From NCBI GenBank assembly GCA_964467615.1, contig CAYXRK010000065.1:1-23181 (forward strand): a stretch of 23,181 bases of DNA. The letters run 5' to 3'. The notes under the pieces were generated by a model. The model was not told where the DNA came from and ran no database searches. It worked only from the letters and a program-made list of their open reading frames with translations. Positions 7,504 to 15,338 of the stretch are shown here, in pieces. Position numbers and translations under genes: made by a program. The stretch's first letter is position 1. Each line of letters begins with the position of its first letter. Origin of the DNA: CAYXRK01 sp964467615 (GTDB lineage Bacteria; Hydrogenedentota; Hydrogenedentia; Hydrogenedentales; GCA-2746185).

Positions 7504-7815
7504 CTATTCGTTCGCGCTCTCGAGGGGCAACTCCACGCGGTAGATCGTTTCCCCATCGCGGACGAGGCCTTTACCATCTCGAATGGCGGCCTCGATTTCG
7601 AGGGGATCGCGTTCGAGATGCTCGACGTGCTCGCGGGATACGGCCTCTTCGGCCGTGGCGGCGCTCAGGCGCTCGTCTAACTCCTGCACTGCACGCTCGC
7701 TCTCCTGGTACTGGTCGTATAGCCCGAAAACGTCATGCTGCTGGGCATAGAACACCACGGCCCCGAGGATGAACGCGAGGGCCAGCCAATACCACATGCC
7801 CGTTCGTATGCGCAT
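7504..7815 (-). CDS. FtsB/DivIC-type septum formation initiator
   Basis: Small bitopic membrane protein with a short cytoplasmic N-terminus, one TM helix (about residues 7-23, WYWLALAFILGAVVFY), then a periplasmic coiled coil (about 30-62) and the family motif in which LERDPLEIE is followed by a Gly/Glu-rich end (DGETIYRVELP). This is the layout of FtsB and DivIC, which join FtsL and FtsQ/DivIB in the divisome. Its position directly after eno mirrors the eno-ftsB pair of proteobacteria. ATG 7815 lies 2 bp beyond the eno stop; an in-frame TTG at 7821 overlapping that stop is the alternative start. Sequence conservation in this family is low, so the assignment rests on motif, topology and context. 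Confidence 0.82.
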   Translation of the reverse strand: MRIRTGMWYWLALAFILGAVVFYAQQHDVFGLYDQYQESERAVQELDERLSAATAEEAVSREHVEHLERDPLEIEAAIRDGKGLVRDGETIYRVELPLESANE

Positions 7816-7817
7816 CG

Positions 7818-9101
7818 TCAACTTAGATTCGTGAATGCCGTGCGGCCGGGATAGTAGGCCGAGGCGCCGAGTTCTTCTTCGATTCTCAAGAGTTGGTTGT
7901 ACTTCGCGGTGCGGTCGCTTCGAGAGGCGGAACCGGTCTTGATTTGGCCAGCGTTCACGGCGACGGCCAAATCGGCAATAGTCGCATCTTCGGTTTCGCC
8001 ACTGCGGTGCGAGATGATGGTCGTATATCCGGCCCGGTGGGCCATCTGAATGGCGTCGAGCGTTTCCGTCAACGTGCCGATTTGGTTCACCTTAACGAGT
8101 ATCGAGTTCGCCGCGCCTTCCTTAATGCCGCGAGAGAGATACTCGGTATTGGTTACGAACAGATCATCCCCCACTAACTGGACACGCGACCCGAGCCGCT
8201 TGGTCAATTCGATCCAGCCAGCCCAGTCACTCTCCGCGAGCCCGTCTTCGATAGAAACGATAGGATATTTCTCCACCCAATCCGTCCAGAAGTCTATCAT
8301 ATCGGGGGTGTTCTTTCGCGAATTCTTCTCGGCCTCGAGGAGATAGGTGCCGTCTTTGTAGAATTCGCTTGAGGCCGGATCGAGGGCCAGAACGATGTCC
8401 TCGCCTGCCTTATAACCTGCTGCGCTGATTGCACTTAGGATGGTTTCTACGGCCTCGGCGTTGGATTGGAGGTTGGGGGCGAATCCGCCCTCGTCACCCA
8501 CCGCTGTATTGAGTCCTTTTTTCTTCAATTCGTTGCGCAGGGCATGGAACACTTCGACGCCCATTCGTAGCCCTTCGCGGAAGGTCGGAGCGCCTACGGG
8601 CATCACCATGAATTCCTGGACATCCACGTTGTTGTCGGCGTGGGCGCCGCCATTCAGGATATTCATCATGGGAACGGGCAAGGTGTGGGCATTCGCGCCG
8701 CCGAGATAACGGTACAACGGTAGGCGACGGGAAGCTGCTGCGGCTTTTGCGGTGGCGAGCGAGACGCCGAGGATCGCGTTCGCGCCGAGATGGCCTTTGT
8801 TGTTGGTGCCGTCGAGCCGTATGAGTGTCTGATCGACGTGGCGCTGGTCGAGCGCATCGAGGCCCTGGATTTCGGGACCGATGACGTCGTTGACGAAATT
8901 GACGGCCTTCTGGACACCTTTCCCGCCGTAGCGTGTGCCACCGTCGCGCAGTTCGAGGGCCTCGTTCTCGCCGGTGGAAGCGCCGGACGGCACCGCGGCG
9001 CGCCCGACTGAGCCGTCGTGCAGCCAGACGTCGACCTCGACGGTGGGGTTGCCACGCGAGTCAAGAATCTCGCGGCCTCGAACACTGTTGATGCGGCTCA
9101 T
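7818..9101 (-). CDS. eno: Enolase
   Basis: Phosphopyruvate hydratase converting 2-phosphoglycerate to phosphoenolpyruvate; it also serves in gluconeogenesis and in the RNA degradosome of some bacteria. The 427-residue protein is full length. Visible catalytic features are E204 in GDEGGFAPN, Mg2+ ligands D241 (LALDPASSEF), E285 (VSIEDGLAE) and D312 (VGDDLFVTN), the catalytic base K337 (SILVKVNQIG), the SHRSGETED loop and the IKTGSASRSDR signature. It is the first gene of the minus-strand operon that runs to 731. AAAGGAG lies 12 bases before the ATG, a somewhat long but acceptable spacing, and a good promoter is found at 9132-9160. Confidence 0.98.
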   Translation of the reverse strand: MSRINSVRGREILDSRGNPTVEVDVWLHDGSVGRAAVPSGASTGENEALELRDGGTRYGGKGVQKAVNFVNDVIGPEIQGLDALDQRHVDQTLIRLDGTNNKGHLGANAILGVSLATAKAAAASRRLPLYRYLGGANAHTLPVPMMNILNGGAHADNNVDVQEFMVMPVGAPTFREGLRMGVEVFHALRNELKKKGLNTAVGDEGGFAPNLQSNAEAVETILSAISAAGYKAGEDIVLALDPASSEFYKDGTYLLEAEKNSRKNTPDMIDFWTDWVEKYPIVSIEDGLAESDWAGWIELTKRLGSRVQLVGDDLFVTNTEYLSRGIKEGAANSILVKVNQIGTLTETLDAIQMAHRAGYTTIISHRSGETEDATIADLAVAVNAGQIKTGSASRSDRTAKYNQLLRIEEELGASAYYPGRTAFTNLS

Positions 9102-9131
9102 CGGGCGGAGGTGCTCCTTTCGGGAGCGTAG

Positions 9132-9160
9132 ATTATCGGGGTGGGGCGTTCACCGTTCAA
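9132..9160 (-). promoter_or_regulatory. Predicted sigma70-type promoter of the eno operon
   Basis: On the minus strand TTGAAC (9155-9160) is separated by exactly 17 bases from GATAAT (9132-9137), about 30 bases before the eno ATG. The -35 hexamer is one unit of the heptanucleotide array, in which TTGAAC recurs every 7 bp. No mapped transcript supports it. Confidence 0.5.
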
Positions 9161-9238
9161 TGTTCAAAGTTCAATGGGTTCGGTGCTCGATGTTCGGTGT
9201 TTGATGCTCAGATTGGGGTTCAAGGTTCGAAGTTCAAA
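9148..9238. repeat. Twelve-unit heptanucleotide array, consensus GTTCRAW
   Basis: Units start at 9148, 9155, 9162, 9169, 9178, 9185, 9192, 9199, 9206, 9218, 9225 and 9232. The spacing is exactly 7 bp apart from two interruptions (2 bp at 9176-9177 and 5 bp at 9213-9217). The clearest units are GTTCAAT, GTTCAAA and GTTCGGT. The array fills the divergent intergenic region between eno and the CYTH gene and supplies the eno -35 box. Confidence 0.85.
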
Positions 9239-9297
9239 GTAGTATGTACCGGGGGTGCGGGGTGAGTCGGACGGCCGTGGGCGGCTATGATGAGTGA

Positions 9298-9762
9298 ATG
9301 GGTATCGAGATCGAGCGGAAGTTTTTGGTGACGGGGGACGGTTGGCGCAACGGCGCGCGCACGGTGAGATGCAAACAGGGGTATCTCGCGGTGGGGCCGC
9401 CTGTTTCGGTGCGTGTGCGCATTATGGACGGCGAGGCGATGCTCAACATTAAGCAATCGACCTTGAATATCTCGCGCGCGGAATATGAGTACAGCATTCC
9501 GGTGGCGGAGGCGGAGGAGTTGTTGGCGTCAATCGATCAAAATACGGTCGTGGAAAAGACGCGGTCGTTTGTCGCGTATGGCGGAAAGACTTGGGAGGTG
9601 GATGAGTTCTTAGGGGCGAACGCCGGGCTGATCGTCGCGGAGATCGAGTTGGACGATCGGGATGAGGCGTTCGACCGGCCGCCGTGGTTGGGCGAGGAAG
9701 TTTCGGGCGACGGACGGTATCTCAATTCGAGCTTGAGCCGCAGGCCGTTTACGACGTGGTGA
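9298..9762 (+). CDS. CYTH-domain protein (triphosphate tunnel metalloenzyme family)
   Basis: Single-domain CYTH protein of 154 residues. The diagnostic ExExK signature is at the N-terminus (E4, E6 and K8 in GIEIERKFLV), followed by the alternating charged strands of the tunnel (RVRIMDGEAMLNIK, AEYEYSIPV, TWEVDEFLGANAGLIVAEIEL) and a terminal SxxPF-like end (SLSRRPFTTW). Small stand-alone bacterial members mostly hydrolyse inorganic tripolyphosphate or other organic triphosphates; adenylate cyclase activity is restricted to a few. The substrate here is inferred only. It is divergent from eno and followed after 6 bp by a glycosyltransferase. No Shine-Dalgarno is evident upstream of the ATG. Confidence 0.88.
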   Translation: MGIEIERKFLVTGDGWRNGARTVRCKQGYLAVGPPVSVRVRIMDGEAMLNIKQSTLNISRAEYEYSIPVAEAEELLASIDQNTVVEKTRSFVAYGGKTWEVDEFLGANAGLIVAEIELDDRDEAFDRPPWLGEEVSGDGRYLNSSLSRRPFTTW

Positions 9763-9768
9763 TGCGCC

Positions 9769-10635
9769 GTGCCCCGCGTTAGCGTTGTTGTCGCCACACA
9801 CAATCGCGGTCCGATGCTGCGCGAAAACCTAGATTCGGTGTTGCGACAAGATTTTGCGGACTACGAGGCGATTTACGTTGATGATGGATCGACGGATGAG
9901 ACGCCAGCGATCCTCGAGGAATATTCGAGTTCGCATCCGGATCGACTGCGCGTGTTGCGCGTTCCCAACGGCGGCCAAGGGTTGGCGCGCAATGCTGGCG
10001 CACGCGAGGCCAAGGGCGAGTTTCTCCTCTTCACCGACGACGACACCATCACGCCGCCGGATTGGGTCTCGAAGATGATGGCGTTGTATGAGAGGCATGA
10101 CTGCGACGCGCTGAGCGGCGGGTTCGCGCCGTTCTCGATGCAAAACCGGACCGAGCGGTACATGTATTACCGCGAATGCATTCTGTGCGGCAACAAACCA
10201 GGCTATGTGCGGGCGGTCCCGGCGATGAGCTTTCTGGTTCCGCGCGAACTGTTTTGGGAGATCGGCGGGTTCATCGCCGAACCGATCGAAGATTGGGCGT
10301 TTTGCCGACGATTGCGCGAGACGGGCAAACGTCTCTACTACGATCCGGCTGTACGGGTCACGCACCACTATCAAACCACATGGCCGCAGGCGATACGGCG
10401 CATACGCACGCCGGCGATCCGCGGGTTGTACGATTGGATCGACAACGGCGGGAGTGGGCTGGCGTATCTGGCGTACACAGCGCTCAACTTCGCAGGGAGT
10501 CCGGTGTGGATTTTGCGCTACTTTCCGCTCGACCTCTACGCCACTGCACTTTGGATGGAGGCGCGGTTTTTCGCTTGGCGCGTGCAGGCGTATGTGTTGA
10601 ATCTTTTCGGGCGGCGACTGCATACGCCGCACTGA
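9769..10635 (+). CDS. Family 2 (GT-A fold) glycosyltransferase
   Basis: Predicted inverting glycosyltransferase of family GT2, 288 residues. The nucleotide-binding start VSVVVATHNRG, the DDGSTDE motif (residues 38-44) and the metal-binding acidic triplet in FTDDDT (D90-D92) are all present, and an ED pair (PIEDWAFCRRL) stands where the catalytic base of this family normally lies. The C-terminal part is aromatic and amphipathic (AYTALNFAGSPVWILRYFPL and beyond), suggesting peripheral membrane association. The start is GTG at 9769, just after the CYTH stop, so the two are probably cotranscribed. The sugar donor and acceptor cannot be read from sequence. The gene ends 6 bp from the convergent agmatinase-family gene, leaving no room for a separate terminator. 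Confidence 0.9.
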   Translation: MPRVSVVVATHNRGPMLRENLDSVLRQDFADYEAIYVDDGSTDETPAILEEYSSSHPDRLRVLRVPNGGQGLARNAGAREAKGEFLLFTDDDTITPPDWVSKMMALYERHDCDALSGGFAPFSMQNRTERYMYYRECILCGNKPGYVRAVPAMSFLVPRELFWEIGGFIAEPIEDWAFCRRLRETGKRLYYDPAVRVTHHYQTTWPQAIRRIRTPAIRGLYDWIDNGGSGLAYLAYTALNFAGSPVWILRYFPLDLYATALWMEARFFAWRVQAYVLNLFGRRLHTPH

Positions 10636-10641
10636 TGGAGC

Positions 10642-11531
10642 TTACTTGGCTGGGAATTTCAGGCCAATGATGCGGTAGATGAGTTTGGCGATGGCGAATT
10701 GGGGGTGGTGCAGGGTAGGGACCGGGGCGAGTTCGTTTATGTCGAAGCCGACGAGATTTCGCTCGGCGCAGACGGCGCGGAGTAAGTCGTTTACTTGTTG
10801 CCAGCTTAGGCCGCCGGGTTCGGGGGTGCCGGTCGCGGGAATGAGCGTGGGATCGAAGACGTCGCAATCGAGCGTGAGGTAGACGTTTGCGCCGAGGGAG
10901 TCGAGCACCATCGCGATCCAGTCGGCGCTGCCGCGTTCGCCTTCCATGATGTCGTGTGCGTAGAACGTTGCGACGCCGCGGTCTAACTCGACTTGCAGCT
11001 CGGAGGCGTCCTGGCTTCGGATGCCGACTTGGGTGAGGTTCGGGCAGAAATCGAGGATGCGGGCGGCGGCGCAGGCGTGGCTCCAGGGCGTGCCTTGGTA
11101 TTCGGGGCGCAGGTCGCTGTGGGCGTCGAGCTGGAGAACGGAGAGATCAGGATAGCGGTCGTGGTGCGCGTGGACCGCGCCGACGATGGAGCTGTGTTCG
11201 CCGCCGAGGACGATGACGAATTTTCGCTTGTCGAGCCAGTGCGCGGTCTCGGCGCGAAGCAGTTCCGCGACGGCCGCGCCGTCCTTGCCGTGGACGTCGA
11301 GCGCGGGGAGCGTCGCGATGCCGCCGCATGCGCGAAAGGGTTCCTGGCCGATGGCGCAGTCGTATAATTCGACCTCGTGCGAGGCCCCGATGATGGCTTG
11401 CGGGCCCTCTGCGGAGCCGCCGCCGTAGCTCGACGCGTGTTCGAGCGGACAGGAGAGGATGACCACGCCGGAGTCCGGGCCGGAATGTTCCGGCGGAAGC
11501 GCGAGGAAGTTTTCGTCCTTGGGGAGCGGGT

Positions 11532-11535
<4 letters not shown>
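10642..11535 (-). CDS. speB: Agmatinase-family ureohydrolase
   Basis: Mn2+-dependent ureohydrolase of the arginase/agmatinase family, 297 residues. All six metal ligands are visible: H114 (LGGEHSS), D137, H139 and D141 (QLDAHSDLRPEY), and D223 and D225 (TLDCDVFDP). The TGTPEPGGLSW motif (235-245) and FDINELAP (264-271) are also family hallmarks. The open frame extends further upstream, but the real start is ATG 11535, whose ATGA overlaps the stop of the SpeY-like gene. A classical agmatinase would release putrescine and urea from agmatine. Given its neighbours it may instead, or in addition, remove two ureas from a bis-guanidino polyamine to give homospermidine; sequence alone does not decide between these. 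Confidence 0.9.
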
Positions 11536-12629
<1,094 letters not shown>

Positions 12630-12773
12630 GGGTCGAGCTAGCGTCCTGAGTTCGAAATTGGGTGGATAGGAGTTGTGATGCTTACACCGTGATCTACTCG
12701 ATGACGATGACGAGTGACGAGCACGATGACGAGAACTCGGGGCTGGGGCGCGTTGATGTCTATCGAGTACCGA
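12630..12773. repeat. Gap between pdaD and speY with a GATGACGAG-type degenerate repeat
   Basis: The segment at about 12699-12739 is built from CGATGA and CGAG/TGACGAG words repeated at 6-9 bp spacing, ending in ACTCGG, with a related TCGAGTACC at 12763. It resembles no protein-coding frame. It separates the first polyamine gene from the other two. Confidence 0.45.
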
Positions 12774-13385
12774 TTAGGGAATGAGCAGGACCGCGGCGAT
12801 CGAGGTGGTCCAGAGACCGTCTTTGTCGCCGAGCGCGGTTTGCGTGATGTTGAGGGTCTTGAGAAAGTGGTCGCTGATGCGCCAGATTTCCTTGCGTTCG
12901 TTCCAGGACTTGTCGGGATCGAACTCGACGCCCACAACGGTGGCGAACATTTGCGCGGCAAGATCTTCAGCGTACTCGCCCGCCTTCTCGGCGGTCATTC
13001 CGAAGTTGTGGACCTCGCTGAGGTATCCGAATTGTTTCGGGTCTTTCGGAATGGCTACGCCGATCGAGGAGGCCATGAGGCGGCGGGGTTCGTTGGTCGC
13101 GGATTCAGCCAGGACGACGTGTACGATTTGGCCGGGTTCGAGGAGTTCGAGGCCGCGTTCGCGGGTCAGAATCTTGCAACTGGGCGGATAGATACTCGAG
13201 ACGCGGACTAGATTGAAATGCGCGATACCCGCCGCGCGGAGCGCCATCTCGAAGCTGTTCAGTTTTTCGCGGTGTTTGCCGACACCGCGGGTCATGAAGA
13301 GTTTGGTCGGAACGTACACGGATCGGCCTCCTTCTCGCACTTGGGTCATCGTGTCGCGGCCCCAGGCACAGACGAAATTTCGCAT
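12774..13385 (-). CDS. pdaD: Pyruvoyl-dependent arginine decarboxylase
   Basis: Pro-enzyme that self-cleaves to create a pyruvoyl cofactor and decarboxylates arginine to agmatine. The processing site VSSIYPPSC is intact at residues 62-70, so cleavage is expected between S63 and S64, giving a small beta chain and an alpha chain with an N-terminal pyruvoyl group. PGQIVHVVLAE (84-94) and the GYLSEVHNFG region (120-129, with E124 as the likely general acid) match the archaeal and chlamydial enzymes. ATG 13385 gives 203 residues; ATG 13349 (MTQVREGG) is an alternative that agrees better with the usual length. No Shine-Dalgarno precedes either. It is the first gene of the polyamine module, 144 bp before speY, and supplies its substrate. 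Confidence 0.93.
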   Translation of the reverse strand: MRNFVCAWGRDTMTQVREGGRSVYVPTKLFMTRGVGKHREKLNSFEMALRAAGIAHFNLVRVSSIYPPSCKILTRERGLELLEPGQIVHVVLAESATNEPRRLMASSIGVAIPKDPKQFGYLSEVHNFGMTAEKAGEYAEDLAAQMFATVVGVEFDPDKSWNERKEIWRISDHFLKTLNITQTALGDKDGLWTTSIAAVLLIP

Positions 13386-13547
13386 GGATCGGCGAAGGGG
13401 ACGAAGTGTGCCGTTTTTGCTGCGGCCACGTCAAGCGGAAGTGGAGAAAATTTTTGGCGTTAGCGATGGAGCGACGGATACGGAAAAACGACTTGCGCGA
13501 CAGCCGGTTTGAGCGGAGGTTTCGGTATCGGGAATCGCCGACACTTC

Positions 13548-13576
13548 TTGACTCGCGTCCGATTAGATGTAAGAAT
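13548..13576 (+). promoter_or_regulatory. Predicted promoter for the first acyl-CoA ligase
   Basis: TTGACT (13548-13553) lies 17 bases before AAGAAT (13571-13576), which has an extended -10 TG at 13568-13569. The implied start, near 13583, leaves a leader of about 45 bases before the ATG. Confidence 0.4.
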
Positions 13577-13613
13577 CCCAATGCTTCTTTGTTTTTTGTC
13601 GTATAAATGTTGT

Positions 13614-13620
13614 GAGGAGG
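13614..13620 (+). promoter_or_regulatory. Strong ribosome binding site fixing the start of acyl-CoA ligase 1
   Basis: GAGGAGG lies 9 bases before ATG 13630. The upstream in-frame GTG at 13612 overlaps this site, so the ATG is the real start. Confidence 0.8.
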
Positions 13621-13629
13621 TCGTGTGTC

Positions 13630-15213
13630 ATGGTGAATTTGGCCGTTACATTGACGGATAGCGCGAGACATTTTCCAGACAAGGTCGCGCTGAAGTGCAT
13701 GGGGACGCCGTCTACCTACGGCCAGATCAACGCGATCTCGAACCAGGTGGCGAATGGGCTGCGTGCGGCGGGCATCAAGCGCGGCGAGAAGGTCGCGTTG
13801 TGCTGCGCGAACTTGCCGTACTTCCCGATGGTGTACTACGGAATCCTGAAGGCGGGCTGCGCGGTCGTGCCGCTGAACGTGCTTCTCAAGAAGCGGGAGA
13901 TCGCGTATCACTACGCGGACTCGGACAGCGTGGCGTTGGTTTGCTTCGAGGGCTCGCCGGAGTTGCCAATCGGACACGAGGCCTGGAGGGCCTTTAACGA
14001 GGTGGAATCGATTCGGAATTTCTGGGTGTTGCCGGCGCAACCTGGAGGGGAGTGCTCGATAAAAGGAGCAAAGACTTTCGCGGATCTAATCGAGGGCCAG
14101 TCGCCGGTGTTCGACGCGGAACAAATGGACACGAACGACACGGCGGTGGTGCTGTATACGTCGGGGACGACGGGCAAGCCGAAGGGCGCCGAGTTGAGCC
14201 ACTCGAACATCATGTTCAACGCGCTGGTGTCGAAGGTGATGATGGACGGACGGCCGGAAGACGTGATGTTGGTGACGTTGCCGCTGTTCCACTCGTACGG
14301 CCAGACGGTGATGATGAACGCGGGATTTCTGGCCGGCGCGACGTTGATATTGCTTCCGCGTTTCGATGCGGCCGGGGCGCTGAAGCTGATGCAGGACGAG
14401 GGCGTGACGTCGTTCTCCGGCGTGCCGACAATGTACTGGGACATTCTGAATTGCCCCGATCTGGCGAAGTTTGATCTGGAGAAGATCAAGAAGAACCTGC
14501 GAATCTGCGGATCGGGCGGCGCGGCGATGCCGGTCGAGGTGATGAAGCAGTTCGAACAGAAGTTCGACGTGCCGATCCTGGAAGGGTACGGGTTGTCGGA
14601 GACGTCGCCCGTGGCGTGCTTCAACCGGCTAGATAGGGTGCGCAAGCCGGGATCGATCGGGATACCCGTTTGGGGCGTGGAGATGCGGGTCGTCGACGAC
14701 GAGATGAACGACGTGACGCAAGGCAAGCCCGGCGAGATCATCATTCGCGGGCATAACATCATGAAGGGGTATTACAAAAAGCCGGAGGCGAACGCCGAGG
14801 CGTTCCGCGGCGGCTGGTTCCATACGGGCGACGTGGCGAAGGTGGACGAGGAAGGATATTTCTACATCGTTGACCGGACAAAGGACATGATTATCCGCGG
14901 CGGTTTCAACGTGTATCCGCGCGAGTTGGAGGAAGTGCTCATCACGCATCCGGATGTTTCACTTGCGGCGGTGATCGGCATACCGGATGAAGAGTACGGA
15001 GAGGAGGTGCTCGCGTTTGTGATTCCGAAGCCGGGGAAAACAATCGAGCCGAGCGAGATCATCGCGTGGTCAAAGCGGGAAATGGCGGCGTACAAGTATC
15101 CGCGCATCGTCGAGGTCGTCGGCAGTTTTCCGTTGGGACCTTCCGGGAAAATATTGAAGACGGAATTGAGGAAGGTGGCAGCGGAGCGGTTGCAGTTGGC
15201 TGCGGCGAAGTGA
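13630..15213 (+). CDS. Acyl-CoA ligase 1 (long-chain fatty-acid-CoA ligase type)
   Basis: ANL-superfamily AMP-forming ligase of 527 residues that activates a carboxylic acid through an acyl-adenylate before transfer to CoA. It has the P-loop YTSGTTGKPKG (176-186), the A5 motif EGYGLSETSP (318-327), the A7/A8 region GWFHTGD and KDMIIRGGFNVYPRELEE (395-435) and the catalytic lysine K507 in PSGKILK. The sequence is closest in style to FadD/long-chain or 4-coumarate-CoA-ligase-like enzymes; the exact acid is not readable. It is the first gene of a plus-strand group with a very similar second ligase 125 bp downstream, and has the best ribosome binding site in the window, so it is probably well expressed. 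Confidence 0.92.
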   Translation: MVNLAVTLTDSARHFPDKVALKCMGTPSTYGQINAISNQVANGLRAAGIKRGEKVALCCANLPYFPMVYYGILKAGCAVVPLNVLLKKREIAYHYADSDSVALVCFEGSPELPIGHEAWRAFNEVESIRNFWVLPAQPGGECSIKGAKTFADLIEGQSPVFDAEQMDTNDTAVVLYTSGTTGKPKGAELSHSNIMFNALVSKVMMDGRPEDVMLVTLPLFHSYGQTVMMNAGFLAGATLILLPRFDAAGALKLMQDEGVTSFSGVPTMYWDILNCPDLAKFDLEKIKKNLRICGSGGAAMPVEVMKQFEQKFDVPILEGYGLSETSPVACFNRLDRVRKPGSIGIPVWGVEMRVVDDEMNDVTQGKPGEIIIRGHNIMKGYYKKPEANAEAFRGGWFHTGDVAKVDEEGYFYIVDRTKDMIIRGGFNVYPRELEEVLITHPDVSLAAVIGIPDEEYGEEVLAFVIPKPGKTIEPSEIIAWSKREMAAYKYPRIVEVVGSFPLGPSGKILKTELRKVAAERLQLAAAK

Positions 15214-15214
15214 T

Positions 15215-15246
15215 CTACTTTCTTCTTTGGAAAAAGAAGAAAGTAG
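15215..15246. repeat. Perfect 14-bp inverted repeat, AT-rich hairpin
   Basis: The arms at 15215-15228 and 15233-15246 are exact reverse complements (CTACTTTCTTCTTT and its complement) around a 4-base loop GGAA, directly after the stop of ligase 1. No T-run follows, so it is not a textbook intrinsic terminator. It could slow transcription, protect the 3' end or be a mobile repeat. Strings of this type recur between genes in many bacteria, as I recall. Confidence 0.75.
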
Positions 15247-15255
15247 CAAAGAAGA

Positions 15256-15305
15256 AATCGATATTGAGTGGACATAGGAAGAACCAGAGCAGGAATCGAT
15301 ATTGA
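15256..15305. repeat. Direct repeat pair AATCGATATTGA
   Basis: The same 12 bases occur at 15256-15267 and 15294-15305, 38 bp start to start, between the hairpin and the ribosome binding site of ligase 2. Confidence 0.7.
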
Positions 15306-15338
15306 AAAAACAAAGAGAGTAGCGGAGGTTGGGGCGCA

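Noticed and set aside
9148..9238. CRISPR-like array
   Set aside because: Units are 7 bp with no spacers and no cas gene nearby; it is a short tandem repeat.
13406..13434. TTGACG upstream of pdaD on the minus strand as a -35 box
   Set aside because: The sequence 17 bases on is GCACAC (CACACT at 18), a poor -10, so I do not call this promoter.
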